Assembly: GCA_002348005.1 (NCBI GenBank)
Contig: DDYQ01000180.1
Span: 1 to 8,705, forward strand
Length of the DNA: 8,705 nucleotides
Direction: 5' to 3'
DNA from: Desulfobacteraceae bacterium UBA2230
GTDB taxonomy: Bacteria; Desulfobacterota; Desulfobacteria; Desulfobacterales; Desulfosarcinaceae
Positions within the stretch are counted from its first letter, which is position 1. Each line of letters opens with the position of its first letter. Shown here piece after piece: positions 1-6,175 of this stretch. Under the pieces are notes generated by a model. The model had not been told where the DNA came from and ran no database searches. It saw only the letters and a program-made list of their open reading frames with translations. Made by a program: the position numbers and the translations under genes.

Positions 1-169
1 CGACGCCCAGGGCGAGGTGACCGTGCGCCTGAAGGAAAACGGTCTGGTGGCTCTGGGCCGCGGTTCAGACCCTGACATCCTGACCGCCAGCGCCCTGGCC
101 TACATTAACGGTCTGAACCGCCTGGAGTACCTCAAGGCTCACCCGGTGCAGGCCACCCAGGCATTGTAA
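1..169 (+). CDS. leuA: 2-isopropylmalate synthase, C-terminal end (partial)
   Basis: This is the last 55 codons of a gene entering from the left; the frame begins at base 2 and stops with TAA at 167-169. The product would condense acetyl-CoA with 2-oxoisovalerate, the first committed step of leucine synthesis, in the cytoplasm. The visible part matches the C-terminal leucine-binding regulatory (LeuA dimer) domain: a strand-rich start (GEVTVRL), then the conserved GRGSDPDILTASALAYINGLNR stretch, where GxGSDxDIxxASAxAYxxALN is typical of the family. The catalytic TIM barrel lies outside the window, so its integrity cannot be judged. The related citramalate synthase and homocitrate synthase families share this fold, but the GRGSDPDI wording favours LeuA. 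A strong terminator follows 22 bases after the stop, so the gene ends its transcription unit. Confidence 0.82.
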   Translation, partial: DAQGEVTVRLKENGLVALGRGSDPDILTASALAYINGLNRLEYLKAHPVQATQAL

Positions 170-191
170 CGGAACGAATTGATACTCCATG

Positions 192-243
192 ATCACAAAG
201 ACCACCGTACGCCTTCCGGCCGGTGGTCTTTGTGATATTTTTT
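192..243 (+). terminator. Rho-independent terminator after leuA
   Basis: A perfect 16-bp inverted repeat (192-207 with 221-236, arms starting ATCACAAAGACC) encloses a 13-base spacer that can itself form a GCC/GGC mini-stem with a TTCC loop. Six T residues follow at 238-243. This is a textbook intrinsic terminator for + strand transcription of leuA. The opposite strand lacks a T tract after the stem, so termination of the converging minus-strand gene here would be weaker. Confidence 0.93.
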
Positions 244-247
244 CCCC

Positions 248-293
248 AGAGAGGGAATTGAATCCGGAGCAAAAAAAGTGTCAATCCCTCTCT
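248..293 (-). terminator. Imperfect hairpin downstream of the chalcone-isomerase-like gene
   Basis: Positions 248-260 (AGAGAGGGAATTG) and 282-293 (CAATCCCTCTCT) are complementary over 12 bp with a single bulged base. They enclose about 21 bases, which on the minus strand include a run of seven T. The hairpin starts about 33 bases after the minus-strand gene's stop, where a terminator would be expected. There is no T tract after the stem on the minus strand, so it may instead be a transcript-end stabilising hairpin. The pairing is seen directly; the function is inferred. Confidence 0.35.
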
Positions 294-325
294 GCACCTT
301 GCGACTTCTTTGGATTCGATGATCT

Positions 326-916
326 TTACTTCTTCACCCCCAGCAGTCCATCACGGATGCTCTTGTCTGCCTTTTCACCCACATTGGCGCGGAAGTACAT
401 TTCCGCAAAGACCGGGTCGGAAATAGTGCCCTTGACCTGCCCCTGGTATTCCAGGGTCAGGCCCTGCCCCGGCACATAGGTGCCGATGGAAAGCTGCCCC
501 GGCTGCATGTCTTTGTCCAGCCAGGAGGCGTATTGTTCTATCGCGGCCCTGTGGGCTTCGACCAGTTCGGGCGGGTTGGAGCGCTGTATCTGTTCGATAA
601 AGCCGTTGCGCAGCTTTTCGGCGGTGGCCATGCCGGTCAGGTAGTGGGAGTAGAGCTGTTTGACCTGCTGTGAGGTGACGACCTCTTCGGGGTCCTGCGT
701 GGGTTTTTCGAGATAAAGGCCGAGCACATTGACTTTGACGAATCCCATGGCCTTGCGCAGGGCCGCCCCGTTCAAGGTCACGATTTTTCCGTCCACCTCT
801 TTTTGAGAGGGCAGTTTGACGCCCTGCACCTCCACGTCCGCCGCCAGCACACTGCCGCCGGCAAGCCCTATCACCACCGTGACCGAAAGCAAGATCTTCA
901 ACGCAGTTCGGAACAT
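326..916 (-). CDS. Exported chalcone-isomerase-like protein (Chalcone_3 type)
   Basis: A 196-residue protein of the bacterial chalcone isomerase-like family, small exported proteins with the CHI fold; most have no demonstrated isomerase activity. The start at 916 is chosen because GAAGGAGG lies about 7 bases upstream of that ATG. An in-frame ATG 13 codons earlier (955) has no Shine-Dalgarno sequence. Residues 1-25 form a signal peptide: basic start, hydrophobic core LLSVTVVIGLAGG, and a SVLA-A cleavage site near residue 25, so the mature protein should be periplasmic. The mature part carries the family signature LNGAALRKAMGFVKVNVLGLYLE (about residues 48-70, given here only as landmark) and then a mostly helical region. 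No cysteine or obvious catalytic site is visible. It lies 192 bases downstream of pyrD on the same strand, and no convincing promoter was seen between them. Family assignment is firm; the biological role is unknown. Confidence 0.8.
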   Translation of the reverse strand: MFRTALKILLSVTVVIGLAGGSVLAADVEVQGVKLPSQKEVDGKIVTLNGAALRKAMGFVKVNVLGLYLEKPTQDPEEVVTSQQVKQLYSHYLTGMATAEKLRNGFIEQIQRSNPPELVEAHRAAIEQYASWLDKDMQPGQLSIGTYVPGQGLTLEYQGQVKGTISDPVFAEMYFRANVGEKADKSIRDGLLGVKK

Positions 917-1108
917 CTTGAACCTCCTTCCCTGTTTTCTGTTCGCGTCGTGCATCCCGAAACTGAGTGCGCTTCGACTCGCACCCTTGTCATTTTGATC
1001 TGCTCACGTCATCGCTTCGAAAGTCGAACCCGTTTCCTAGCCCGTTCGGAACCAGCAGATACCAAAAGAAACCTTGAGCGCAATGACGAAGCATTTCAGC
1101 CTCAACGC

Positions 1109-2032
1109 TTAATGAATTTTCAAGGCGCCGACCAGGTCACGGACCGCGGAGATATCGTTCTGCCGCATATAGCCGGCGATGCCGTCGATGATCTCCACAC
1201 TGGCCCGCGGATTGACGAAATTGGCGGTCCCGACCTGCACGGCACTGGCGCCGGCGATAATGAATTCGAGAGCATCTTCGGCGTTCATGATGCCGCCGAT
1301 GCCGATTACCGGAACCTGGACTGAGCGGGCCACCTGCCACACCATGCGCAGTGCGATCGGTTTGATGGCCGGTCCGGAGAGTCCCCCGGTGATGTTGGCC
1401 AACTTGGGCCGACGGGTCTGGATGTCGACGGCCATTCCGGTAAGGGTGTTGATCAGCGAAACGGCGTCCGCACCGGCGGCTTCCACGCTGCGAGCGATAA
1501 CGGATATGTCGGTGACGTTAGGCGAGAGCTTGACGATCAGTGGGCCCTTATAGCGCCGCCGAACGGCTTGTACGACCTGATGGGCCATGCCCGGGTCAGA
1601 GCCGAAGGCCACGCCGCCCTCTTTGACATTGGGGCAGGAGATATTAACCTCGATGCCGGAAACGCCCTCGATGCCGTCGAGGCGCGCCGCCAGTTCGGCA
1701 TAGGCCTCGACCGTAGTACCGTAAATATTGACCAGCACGGGTGTTTCCAACGTACGCAGATACGGCAGCTTTTCCCGGAGGAAAGCATCCAGTCCGACAT
1801 TTTCCAGGCCGATTGCATTGAGCATGCCGCAAGCGGTCTCGACAATGCGCGGCGGCGGGTTGCCCCTGGCCGGAGTAAGGCTCAGGCCTTTGACAATGAT
1901 GGCACCCAGACGCGCAAGATCGACCAGTTCTTCGAACTCGCGAGCGTAGCCGAAGGTTCCGGAGGCGGTGATCACCGGATTCTGCAGCATAAGTCCGCCG
2001 ATATGCATGGTAAGATCGATGGTTTTCATCAT
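1109..2032 (-). CDS. pyrD: Dihydroorotate dehydrogenase, class 1B-type catalytic subunit
   Basis: A 307-residue FMN-dependent TIM-barrel enzyme that oxidises dihydroorotate to orotate in pyrimidine synthesis; full family length. Visible landmarks are NPVITASGTFG (residues 18-28), the VKGLS lysine at 48, the active-site loop NISCPNVKEGG with Cys133 as catalytic base (class 1 enzymes use Cys; class 2 use Ser), KLSPN (168-172), NTLTGM (195-200), and the FMN-phosphate loops GGLSGPAIKP (216-225) and IGIGGI plus GASAVQVGTA. The motif wording matches the class 1B form, which normally pairs with the iron-sulfur/FAD subunit PyrK to use NAD. No pyrK lies beside it here. Two consecutive ATG codons begin the frame. 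The first, at 2032, is preferred because TGAGG lies about 10 bases upstream. A well-formed promoter sits just upstream (2068-2096), giving a leader of roughly 30 bases, too short for an attenuator. Confidence 0.95.
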   Translation of the reverse strand: MMKTIDLTMHIGGLMLQNPVITASGTFGYAREFEELVDLARLGAIIVKGLSLTPARGNPPPRIVETACGMLNAIGLENVGLDAFLREKLPYLRTLETPVLVNIYGTTVEAYAELAARLDGIEGVSGIEVNISCPNVKEGGVAFGSDPGMAHQVVQAVRRRYKGPLIVKLSPNVTDISVIARSVEAAGADAVSLINTLTGMAVDIQTRRPKLANITGGLSGPAIKPIALRMVWQVARSVQVPVIGIGGIMNAEDALEFIIAGASAVQVGTANFVNPRASVEIIDGIAGYMRQNDISAVRDLVGALKIH

Positions 2033-2067
2033 CCGTAGAATGCCTCAGGTCGGCCGAAGTGAAGCTG

Positions 2068-2096
2068 AGTATAGTACAGCCGCCCGGGATGATCAA
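2068..2096 (-). promoter_or_regulatory. Sigma70-type promoter for pyrD
   Basis: Read on the minus strand, TTGATC (2096-2091) and TATACT (2073-2068) are separated by exactly 17 bases, matching -35 and -10 consensus at 4/6 and 5/6 positions. Predicted initiation is near 2061, about 30 bases before the pyrD start codon. No operator was recognised. Confidence 0.6.
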
Positions 2097-2289
2097 TCCG
2101 CAACTTCTGACGCAGCTTCGCCGCACTATAGGGCTGAATTCTTACAGCGACGGGGGCCGCTCCTCCGGTCAACCATGGTGCGCATCGTTCGGTTTGGGGA
2201 TAAAGTTTTTGCGGCGGGCGTCGATGATAGATGAAACGAAAACCCGAAGCTTGGATGAAACCCCTGCAATCTCCATTATGGTCTCAGAA

Positions 2290-2335
2290 GCGACCTATAT
2301 TGTAATTCAGATGCGCCCTATATTTTAATGAAGAT
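2290..2335. repeat. Two tandem imperfect 23-bp repeats
   Basis: Positions 2290-2312 and 2313-2335 are adjacent 23-base units identical at 19 positions. Both begin GCG(A/C)CCTATATT, continue with a TAA, and end with AGAT. The units are AT-rich compared with their surroundings and each contains a TATATT element. They could be paired protein-binding sites or a small tandem duplication that has diverged. No good -35 box was found at the proper distance from either TATATT. Confidence 0.6.
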
Positions 2336-2439
2336 ATGCTCGATCAGGGCGAGAAAATCATTGAATTTAAACGGCTGGATGATATGAAAAGGTTCGCAAT
2401 GCGCGCAACATCAAGGTGAAGCGCATGCGATACGCACGG

Positions 2440-2505
2440 CCATCAGGCGGGCAAAGGATCTCTGATGGACTGTGGCCGGAAATGCTTTCGCCATCGATTT
2501 CCGGC
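2440..2505. repeat. Two neighbouring inverted repeats (potential paired hairpins)
   Basis: CCATCAG (2440-2446) pairs with CTGATGG (2462-2468) across 15 bases. Six bases later GCCGGAAAT (2475-2483) pairs perfectly with ATTTCCGGC (2497-2505) across 13 bases. Neither is followed by a T tract, so they are not typical terminators. They could be structural elements of an RNA or dyad binding sites. The pairing is directly visible; any function is conjecture. Confidence 0.4.
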
Positions 2506-2665
2506 ATGCTGCAGCAGCGAAAAAATTGCGTTACCCTGCCTGAAGCCGATCTGCGCAATGCCCATGTACAAGCAGGCCAGATAGCGAAACAGTGCCATGG
2601 TGCGCTCCCAAGGCCTGGAGGATAAAGAATTGCATAGCCGGAAGGTAACACGCCATAAAGGTTCA

Positions 2666-2694
2666 TTGCGCACGCGGACAAAGCATTATACAAT
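2666..2694 (+). promoter_or_regulatory. Candidate promoter upstream of the PHP-domain gene
   Basis: TTGCGC (2666-2671, 3/6 match to the -35 consensus) lies 17 bases before TACAAT (2689-2694, 5/6 match to -10). Initiation would fall near 2701, about 140 bases before the PHP start codon. The -35 match is weak, so this is only the best candidate seen in the interval. Confidence 0.33.
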
Positions 2695-2843
2695 GCCGCG
2701 CAAAACAGAAACCCGTGCAGCCGCCCAAAACAAACTCAACCTGTCAGTACAATGCCGCCTGCCGTTTGCATGTGGCTGGTAAGGTATTCTGCGTTATGAC
2801 TGCGGTGTCAACCACTCACCAAGCGCTTACAGAGGAGATTTAC

Positions 2844-3794
2844 ATGCTTTCTGACGATCGCGTCCGATTCGAAAAACCGGATCTGCACCTGCTCCGAAAT
2901 GAATTTACCGTTGTGGACCTGCACTTTCACTCTCACTATTCCGACGGCCTGAACCGCATCGATAAAATTGCCGACCGGGCCCGAAAACTGGGCATCGGCA
3001 TTGCTATAACCGATCATAACGACATCCGCGGCGCGCTTGAGATCGACCTCTATGACGATGTTCTTTCCATTCCGGGAATCGAGCTGACCTCGGCGGAAGG
3101 TTCCCACCTGCTGGTCTATTTTTATGAGATCGAACAACTGAAGCGCTTCTTCGAACTTGAGATCGCACCCTTCAGAGGGTCGGGGATCATGAGCAGCCTG
3201 GCTCTGCCAATGAGCGAACTGATCGCCCGGGCCCGCCAGTATGACAGTGTAATCATCTTCCCACACCCCTATTGCGCGATGTATACAGGGGTCTGCAACC
3301 TGCATTTTTCGGAAAACCAACTGCATCAACTCTTCCATCAGGTCGACGGCGTGGAGGTAATCAATGCCAACCTGCTGAGCAAGTGGAATCTCAAGTGTAC
3401 GGTCCTCGGTTTCAATCTGCGCAAGATCATGGTGGGTGGCAGCGACGGTCATGCCTTGAGCCACATGGGCCGGGCGGTCAGCTATGCGCACTGCAAGGCA
3501 ACGCGTTACGATTTTCTGGACGCCCTGCGGTTGAAGCGCAATCGCGTGGTCGGCAAGGAAATTCCACTGCTGCGCAAGGTGACCTCCAACAGCTTGAAAT
3601 TCCGCAACAGCCTGTGCATCTGCAACGAGATGTTCGAAAAGAATATCCGCTACGGATGCAAGGCGCTCAACATCAAATCGCATGCCATCCGCACCAATAT
3701 CCAGCGCCGTTTCTGCGCGTATTTTCAACCGCAGGCCGAGAAAATGCGTCCTGAGGCGGGAGCGCTGCCGCTGACGATCTCGAATCGCCGATAG
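2844..3794 (+). CDS. PHP-domain metal-dependent phosphoesterase
   Basis: A 316-residue stand-alone protein of the polymerase and histidinol phosphatase (PHP) superfamily, which hydrolyses phosphoester bonds using two or three metal ions. The metal-binding motifs occur in order: LHFHSHYSDG (His27, His29), TDHND (Asp57, His58), GIELTS (Glu80) with His88, FPHPY (His141), and GGSDGH (Asp201, His203). It is therefore expected to be catalytically competent, resembling the YciV/RNase AM and TrpH type of PHP proteins, though the real substrate is unknown. After about residue 240 comes a basic, Cys-containing tail of some 75 residues with no domain I recognise. The start at 2844 is chosen because AGAGGAG sits a few bases upstream; in-frame starts further up (2715 and 2796) lack this. 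It appears monocistronic, with a hairpin just after the stop. Confidence 0.85.
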   Translation: MLSDDRVRFEKPDLHLLRNEFTVVDLHFHSHYSDGLNRIDKIADRARKLGIGIAITDHNDIRGALEIDLYDDVLSIPGIELTSAEGSHLLVYFYEIEQLKRFFELEIAPFRGSGIMSSLALPMSELIARARQYDSVIIFPHPYCAMYTGVCNLHFSENQLHQLFHQVDGVEVINANLLSKWNLKCTVLGFNLRKIMVGGSDGHALSHMGRAVSYAHCKATRYDFLDALRLKRNRVVGKEIPLLRKVTSNSLKFRNSLCICNEMFEKNIRYGCKALNIKSHAIRTNIQRRFCAYFQPQAEKMRPEAGALPLTISNRR

Positions 3795-3807
3795 GCGTTC
3801 ACCTCGA

Positions 3808-3836
3808 AGGCCAGGACGCCCGCGGCGTCCTGGCCT
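3808..3836 (+). terminator. GC-rich hairpin after the PHP gene, probable terminator
   Basis: GGCCAGGACGCC (3809-3820) pairs perfectly with GGCGTCCTGGCC (3824-3835), plus an outer A-T pair, giving a 13-bp stem with a CGC loop. It begins 13 bases after the PHP stop codon. No T tract follows, so it is not a canonical intrinsic terminator. It may act with Rho, be a U-less terminator, or protect the 3' end of the transcript. Confidence 0.5.
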
Positions 3837-3984
3837 CAGGCACTGGCCCCCTTTCACCGGCGTCCCCTTGCACCGGCGCATCCGGTCAATAGCGGACGTG
3901 TCCCAACGACCCAAGGCGATGCCGAGAGCGGCCTTGATCGATGTACCCGGGCGCCGGTCAACGCCTTCAAAAACCAATCATTTA

Positions 3985-4013
3985 TTGATTTGACCCCAAG
4001 TATTGCCTATATT
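3985..4013 (+). promoter_or_regulatory. Sigma70-type promoter for the EHD-like operon
   Basis: TTGATT (3985-3990) and TATATT (4008-4013) are separated by exactly 17 bases, in an AT-rich patch that stands out from its GC-rich surroundings. Initiation near 4020 would give a leader of about 100 bases. A small dyad, AATCA (3976-3980) with TGATT (3986-3990), overlaps the -35 box and could be a repressor site, though five-base arms occur easily by chance. The segment TATTGCCT is repeated at 4001-4008 and 4010-4017 around the -10 box. Confidence 0.6.
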
Positions 4014-4120
4014 GCCTCTAAACCAGCATTCTGGCCCTCCTCACGGTAGACAACCGGCTGCAATGCTCTGATAGCTGGATCGATCCGCCGAGTGGACCAC
4101 CCGTTCAGGGCAGGAGGAAA

Positions 4121-5617
4121 ATGTACCGCGACAACTATATCAAGGCCTTGCGGACCGAACTGTTGCAGCTGGTGGCCGAAGAATTGACGCCGGTGGCGTT
4201 GCGCTACGGGTATAACGAGGTGCCGCTCGAAACGACCATCAAATGGCGCCCCCAGGTTCTGGTGCTCGGCAACTACTCTTCCGGAAAGTCGACCCTGATC
4301 AACGACTTTCTGGGCGCCCGGGTACAGGCTACCGGACAAGCGCCGACAGACGATTCGTTCACGGTGATCACGTATGATGGATCGCTGCCCCCCGATGCAC
4401 CTATCCAGGTGACCGAGACGCGCGACGGCAAATTCCTGCTGAACGATCCCGAATACCCTTTTGAAACCCTTAAAAAGCATGGCCAGCGATTCGCCGCCCA
4501 CTTTAGGCTCAAAAAGGTCAACTCGCCCTTCCTGAAAAACCTGGCCATCATCGATACCCCCGGCATGCTGGACAGCATCACCGAACGTGACCGCGGCTAC
4601 GATTACCAGGAGGTCATCGGCGATCTGGCGCAGATCGCCGATCTGGTCCTGGTGATGTTCGACCCGCACAAAGCCGGGACGGTCCGCGAGGCGCACACCA
4701 GTCTGAGGGACACGCTCCCGGCGCGCACCTTTGAAGACAGGGTGCTGTTTGTGCTCAACCGCATCGACGAATGTGCCTCGCTGATCGATCTTCTGCGGGT
4801 CTACGGCACGCTGTGCTGGAATCTCTCACAGATCACCGGGCGCAAAGACATCCCCATGATCCACCTGACTTACTCGCCCCAGGACGCCGCCCGCAGAGCG
4901 GACGAACCGGGCAGCGAATACCTCGATTTCCTCGAGAACCAGCGTGAGTCGTTGAAGCGCGCGGTCTTGCAGGCGCCGTGCTATCGCCTGGACAACCTGG
5001 CGGCCTTTGTCGAAACGCATGGCGAACGTCTGGCCCATCTGCTCGAAGCCCTGATCAGCTATCGCATCCGAGCCCGCAAGTTCCGACTTAAATCATTTGC
5101 CCTGGGGGTCTCCATCAGCGTTGTCACAGGTGCCGCCGCCTATTTAGCGAGCCTTATCCTGCCCCAGGTCTCCGGGATGGACCCGATGATCCGGCTCTAC
5201 GCCGCCGCTGCGATCTCCGTCGTTTTTCTCGGAGCATGGACGCTGGGTTTGGGTGGCTATCTGTTCCGCCGCTTTCATCGCAAACTGCTTCGACAGCTCG
5301 ATCATCTCACGGCCTTACGCAACCAGCGGCGCCGCGACAGCTGGGAAGCGATCCGGGGCCTGGTCCAATCCATTCTGCAGACCACCCAGGGTCGTTTTTC
5401 GCTCCACGATGTGCGGCATGACTACTCCACCGTCTGGAAAGTCTATCAAAAGGGGTCACAGGAAATCCGTGAGGCCCTCAAAGAACTGGACGGCCTCTCC
5501 CCGGACGAAGAGATCGCCTTCTTGAAACAGAAAGCCCAAAGCGCGGGTCTGGACCTGGAAAAAGACCCTGAAGAGTCTTATTCCACTCAGAGCAAGCCCT
5601 ACTCTGCTATGCATTGA
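4121..5617 (+). CDS. Membrane-anchored EHD-like dynamin-superfamily NTPase
   Basis: A 498-residue protein with a complete dynamin-type G domain: P-loop GNYSSGKST (residues 50-58), switch I Thr76 in PTDDSF, DTPG (145-148) and NRID (213-216). Several stretches match eukaryotic EHD (Eps15-homology-domain) ATPases more closely than classical dynamins: PTDDSF (EHD PTTDSF), PFETLKKHGQRF, IIDTPGML followed by RGYD, LVMFDPHKAG (EHD LLFDAHK), and LLRVYGTLCWNL (EHD LMRVYGALMWSL). EHD proteins bind ATP and remodel membranes as rings, so nucleotide preference here is open. After the motor comes a helical region, then two hydrophobic segments (about 324-348 and 356-382) with a short loop forming a membrane hairpin, then a charged, helical C-terminal part (about 384-484). 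No EH domain is present. AGGAGGA lies just upstream of the start. It is the first gene of an operon; the next begins 24 bases after its stop. Confidence 0.88.
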   Translation: MYRDNYIKALRTELLQLVAEELTPVALRYGYNEVPLETTIKWRPQVLVLGNYSSGKSTLINDFLGARVQATGQAPTDDSFTVITYDGSLPPDAPIQVTETRDGKFLLNDPEYPFETLKKHGQRFAAHFRLKKVNSPFLKNLAIIDTPGMLDSITERDRGYDYQEVIGDLAQIADLVLVMFDPHKAGTVREAHTSLRDTLPARTFEDRVLFVLNRIDECASLIDLLRVYGTLCWNLSQITGRKDIPMIHLTYSPQDAARRADEPGSEYLDFLENQRESLKRAVLQAPCYRLDNLAAFVETHGERLAHLLEALISYRIRARKFRLKSFALGVSISVVTGAAAYLASLILPQVSGMDPMIRLYAAAAISVVFLGAWTLGLGGYLFRRFHRKLLRQLDHLTALRNQRRRDSWEAIRGLVQSILQTTQGRFSLHDVRHDYSTVWKVYQKGSQEIREALKELDGLSPDEEIAFLKQKAQSAGLDLEKDPEESYSTQSKPYSAMH

Positions 5618-5641
5618 GGTTCCTGCCGAAGAGGACTGGGC

Positions 5642-6172
5642 GTGATAGCGACAAAGGACTCAAAATTCACCAATGGGGTGTGTTCTGCGCGGAAAGCAGC
5701 CCAGGAGCTCATCCGAGACCAGCGCGTCATGGTACTGGCCACCTGCGAGCCGGCGGCGCCATGGTGTGCGCCGGTCTACTTCGTATACACTGAAGCGGGG
5801 TTCTGCTTCTTTTCCAGTCCGCGATCCGAGCATATCCGCCATATCGAAGCAGTCAGCGCCGCAGCGGCCTCCATTTTCAGTGACAGCGGCCAGTGGCGCC
5901 AGATCCGGGGGTTGCAGATGCGCGGTACGGTGCATAAAGTAGATAAGATCGGCGAGCGCCTGAAAGTGACCGCCCGCTTCATCCGCAAATTTCCGTTTAC
6001 AAAGGATTTTCTGCAAGGCGGTCCAGGTGCAGCGCCCGAACTATCCCGCAGAGTAAAGCTCTATTCCTTTTTGCCAAGTGAAGTTTATCTGGTCGACAAT
6101 TCGACCGCGTTCGGACAGCGTATTCCGCTTGAGATTGATCTTCTCGATGCGGCCGCTCAAAACGAGGAGTAA
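5642..6172 (+). CDS. YhbP/UPF0306-like FMN-binding split-barrel protein
   Basis: A 176-residue protein of the pyridoxamine 5'-phosphate oxidase-like split beta-barrel superfamily, expected to bind FMN or a related flavin as a dimer. Landmarks are the opening strand VMVLATCEPAAPWCAPVYFVY (29-49, cited as position), FFSSPRSEHIRHI (56-68), where Ser and Arg would contact flavin phosphate, IRGLQMRGTV (88-97), and a C-terminal strand SEVYLVDNSTAFGQR. This order resembles E. coli YhbP (IRGIQ, DNTLGFGK), so the UPF0306 branch is preferred over true PdxH, and the reaction is unknown. The start is GTG at 5642, supported by AGAGGA six bases upstream; no in-frame ATG fits better. It lies 24 bases after the EHD-like gene and 3 bases before the hydrolase, indicating co-transcription and likely translational coupling. 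Confidence 0.8.
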   Translation: MIATKDSKFTNGVCSARKAAQELIRDQRVMVLATCEPAAPWCAPVYFVYTEAGFCFFSSPRSEHIRHIEAVSAAAASIFSDSGQWRQIRGLQMRGTVHKVDKIGERLKVTARFIRKFPFTKDFLQGGPGAAPELSRRVKLYSFLPSEVYLVDNSTAFGQRIPLEIDLLDAAAQNEE

Positions 6173-6175
6173 ACC

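Larger units (their letters stand above)
2097..2665. other. Long gene-poor region between pyrD and the PHP-domain gene
   Basis: No reading frame here has a recognisable protein motif on either strand. The longest frames (2059-2328 on +, 2367-2693 and 2443-2673 on -) show no family resemblance. One short minus frame (2598 down to 2443, 51 codons) has a possible GGGAG ribosome site but no recognisable product. The region does hold a tandem 23-bp imperfect repeat (2290-2335) and two neighbouring inverted repeats (2440-2505). It may be a decayed gene, a regulatory leader for the downstream PHP gene, or an unrecognised RNA; the sequence alone does not decide. Confidence 0.4.
3795..4120. other. Non-coding interval between PHP gene and EHD-like operon
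   Basis: This 326-base interval holds a strong GC-rich hairpin at its left end (3808-3836), a short direct repeat CACCGGCG near 3857-3882, the operon promoter (3985-4013) and about a 100-base leader with the AGGAGGA ribosome site at its right end. I see no gene in it. The minus-strand open frames crossing it are shadows of the flanking genes. Confidence 0.6.

Noticed and set aside
917..955. Longer N-terminus for the chalcone-isomerase-like protein starting at 955
   Set aside because: No ribosome site precedes that ATG, it would add 13 polar residues before the signal peptide, and the ATG at 916 has an excellent AAGGAGG.
803..1324. A 173-codon + strand frame overlapping the chalcone-isomerase-like gene and pyrD
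   Set aside because: It spans the ends of two well-supported minus-strand genes and the gap between them, and has no recognisable domain.
2336..2419. Small + strand frame of 27 codons (MLDQGEKIIEF...)
   Set aside because: It lacks a convincing ribosome site and any recognisable motif, and is too short to support.
2443..2598. Small minus-strand frame of 51 codons with a possible GGGAG ribosome site
   Set aside because: The peptide resembles no family I know, and a match of this quality is expected by chance in a long gap.
2689..2758. Direct repeat TACAATGCCGC at 2689-2699 and 2748-2758
   Set aside because: Only two 11-base copies 59 bases apart, with no terminal inverted repeats or other mobile-element features; it could be chance.
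2808..3977. A 389-codon open frame on the minus strand opposite the PHP gene
   Set aside because: It runs antisense to a gene with a full set of PHP metal motifs, has no recognisable domain, and is best explained by GC-rich codon use suppressing stops on the opposite strand.
4007..4696. A 229-codon minus-strand frame opposite the EHD-like gene start
   Set aside because: It crosses the operon promoter, leader and P-loop region of a clear gene and shows no protein family features.
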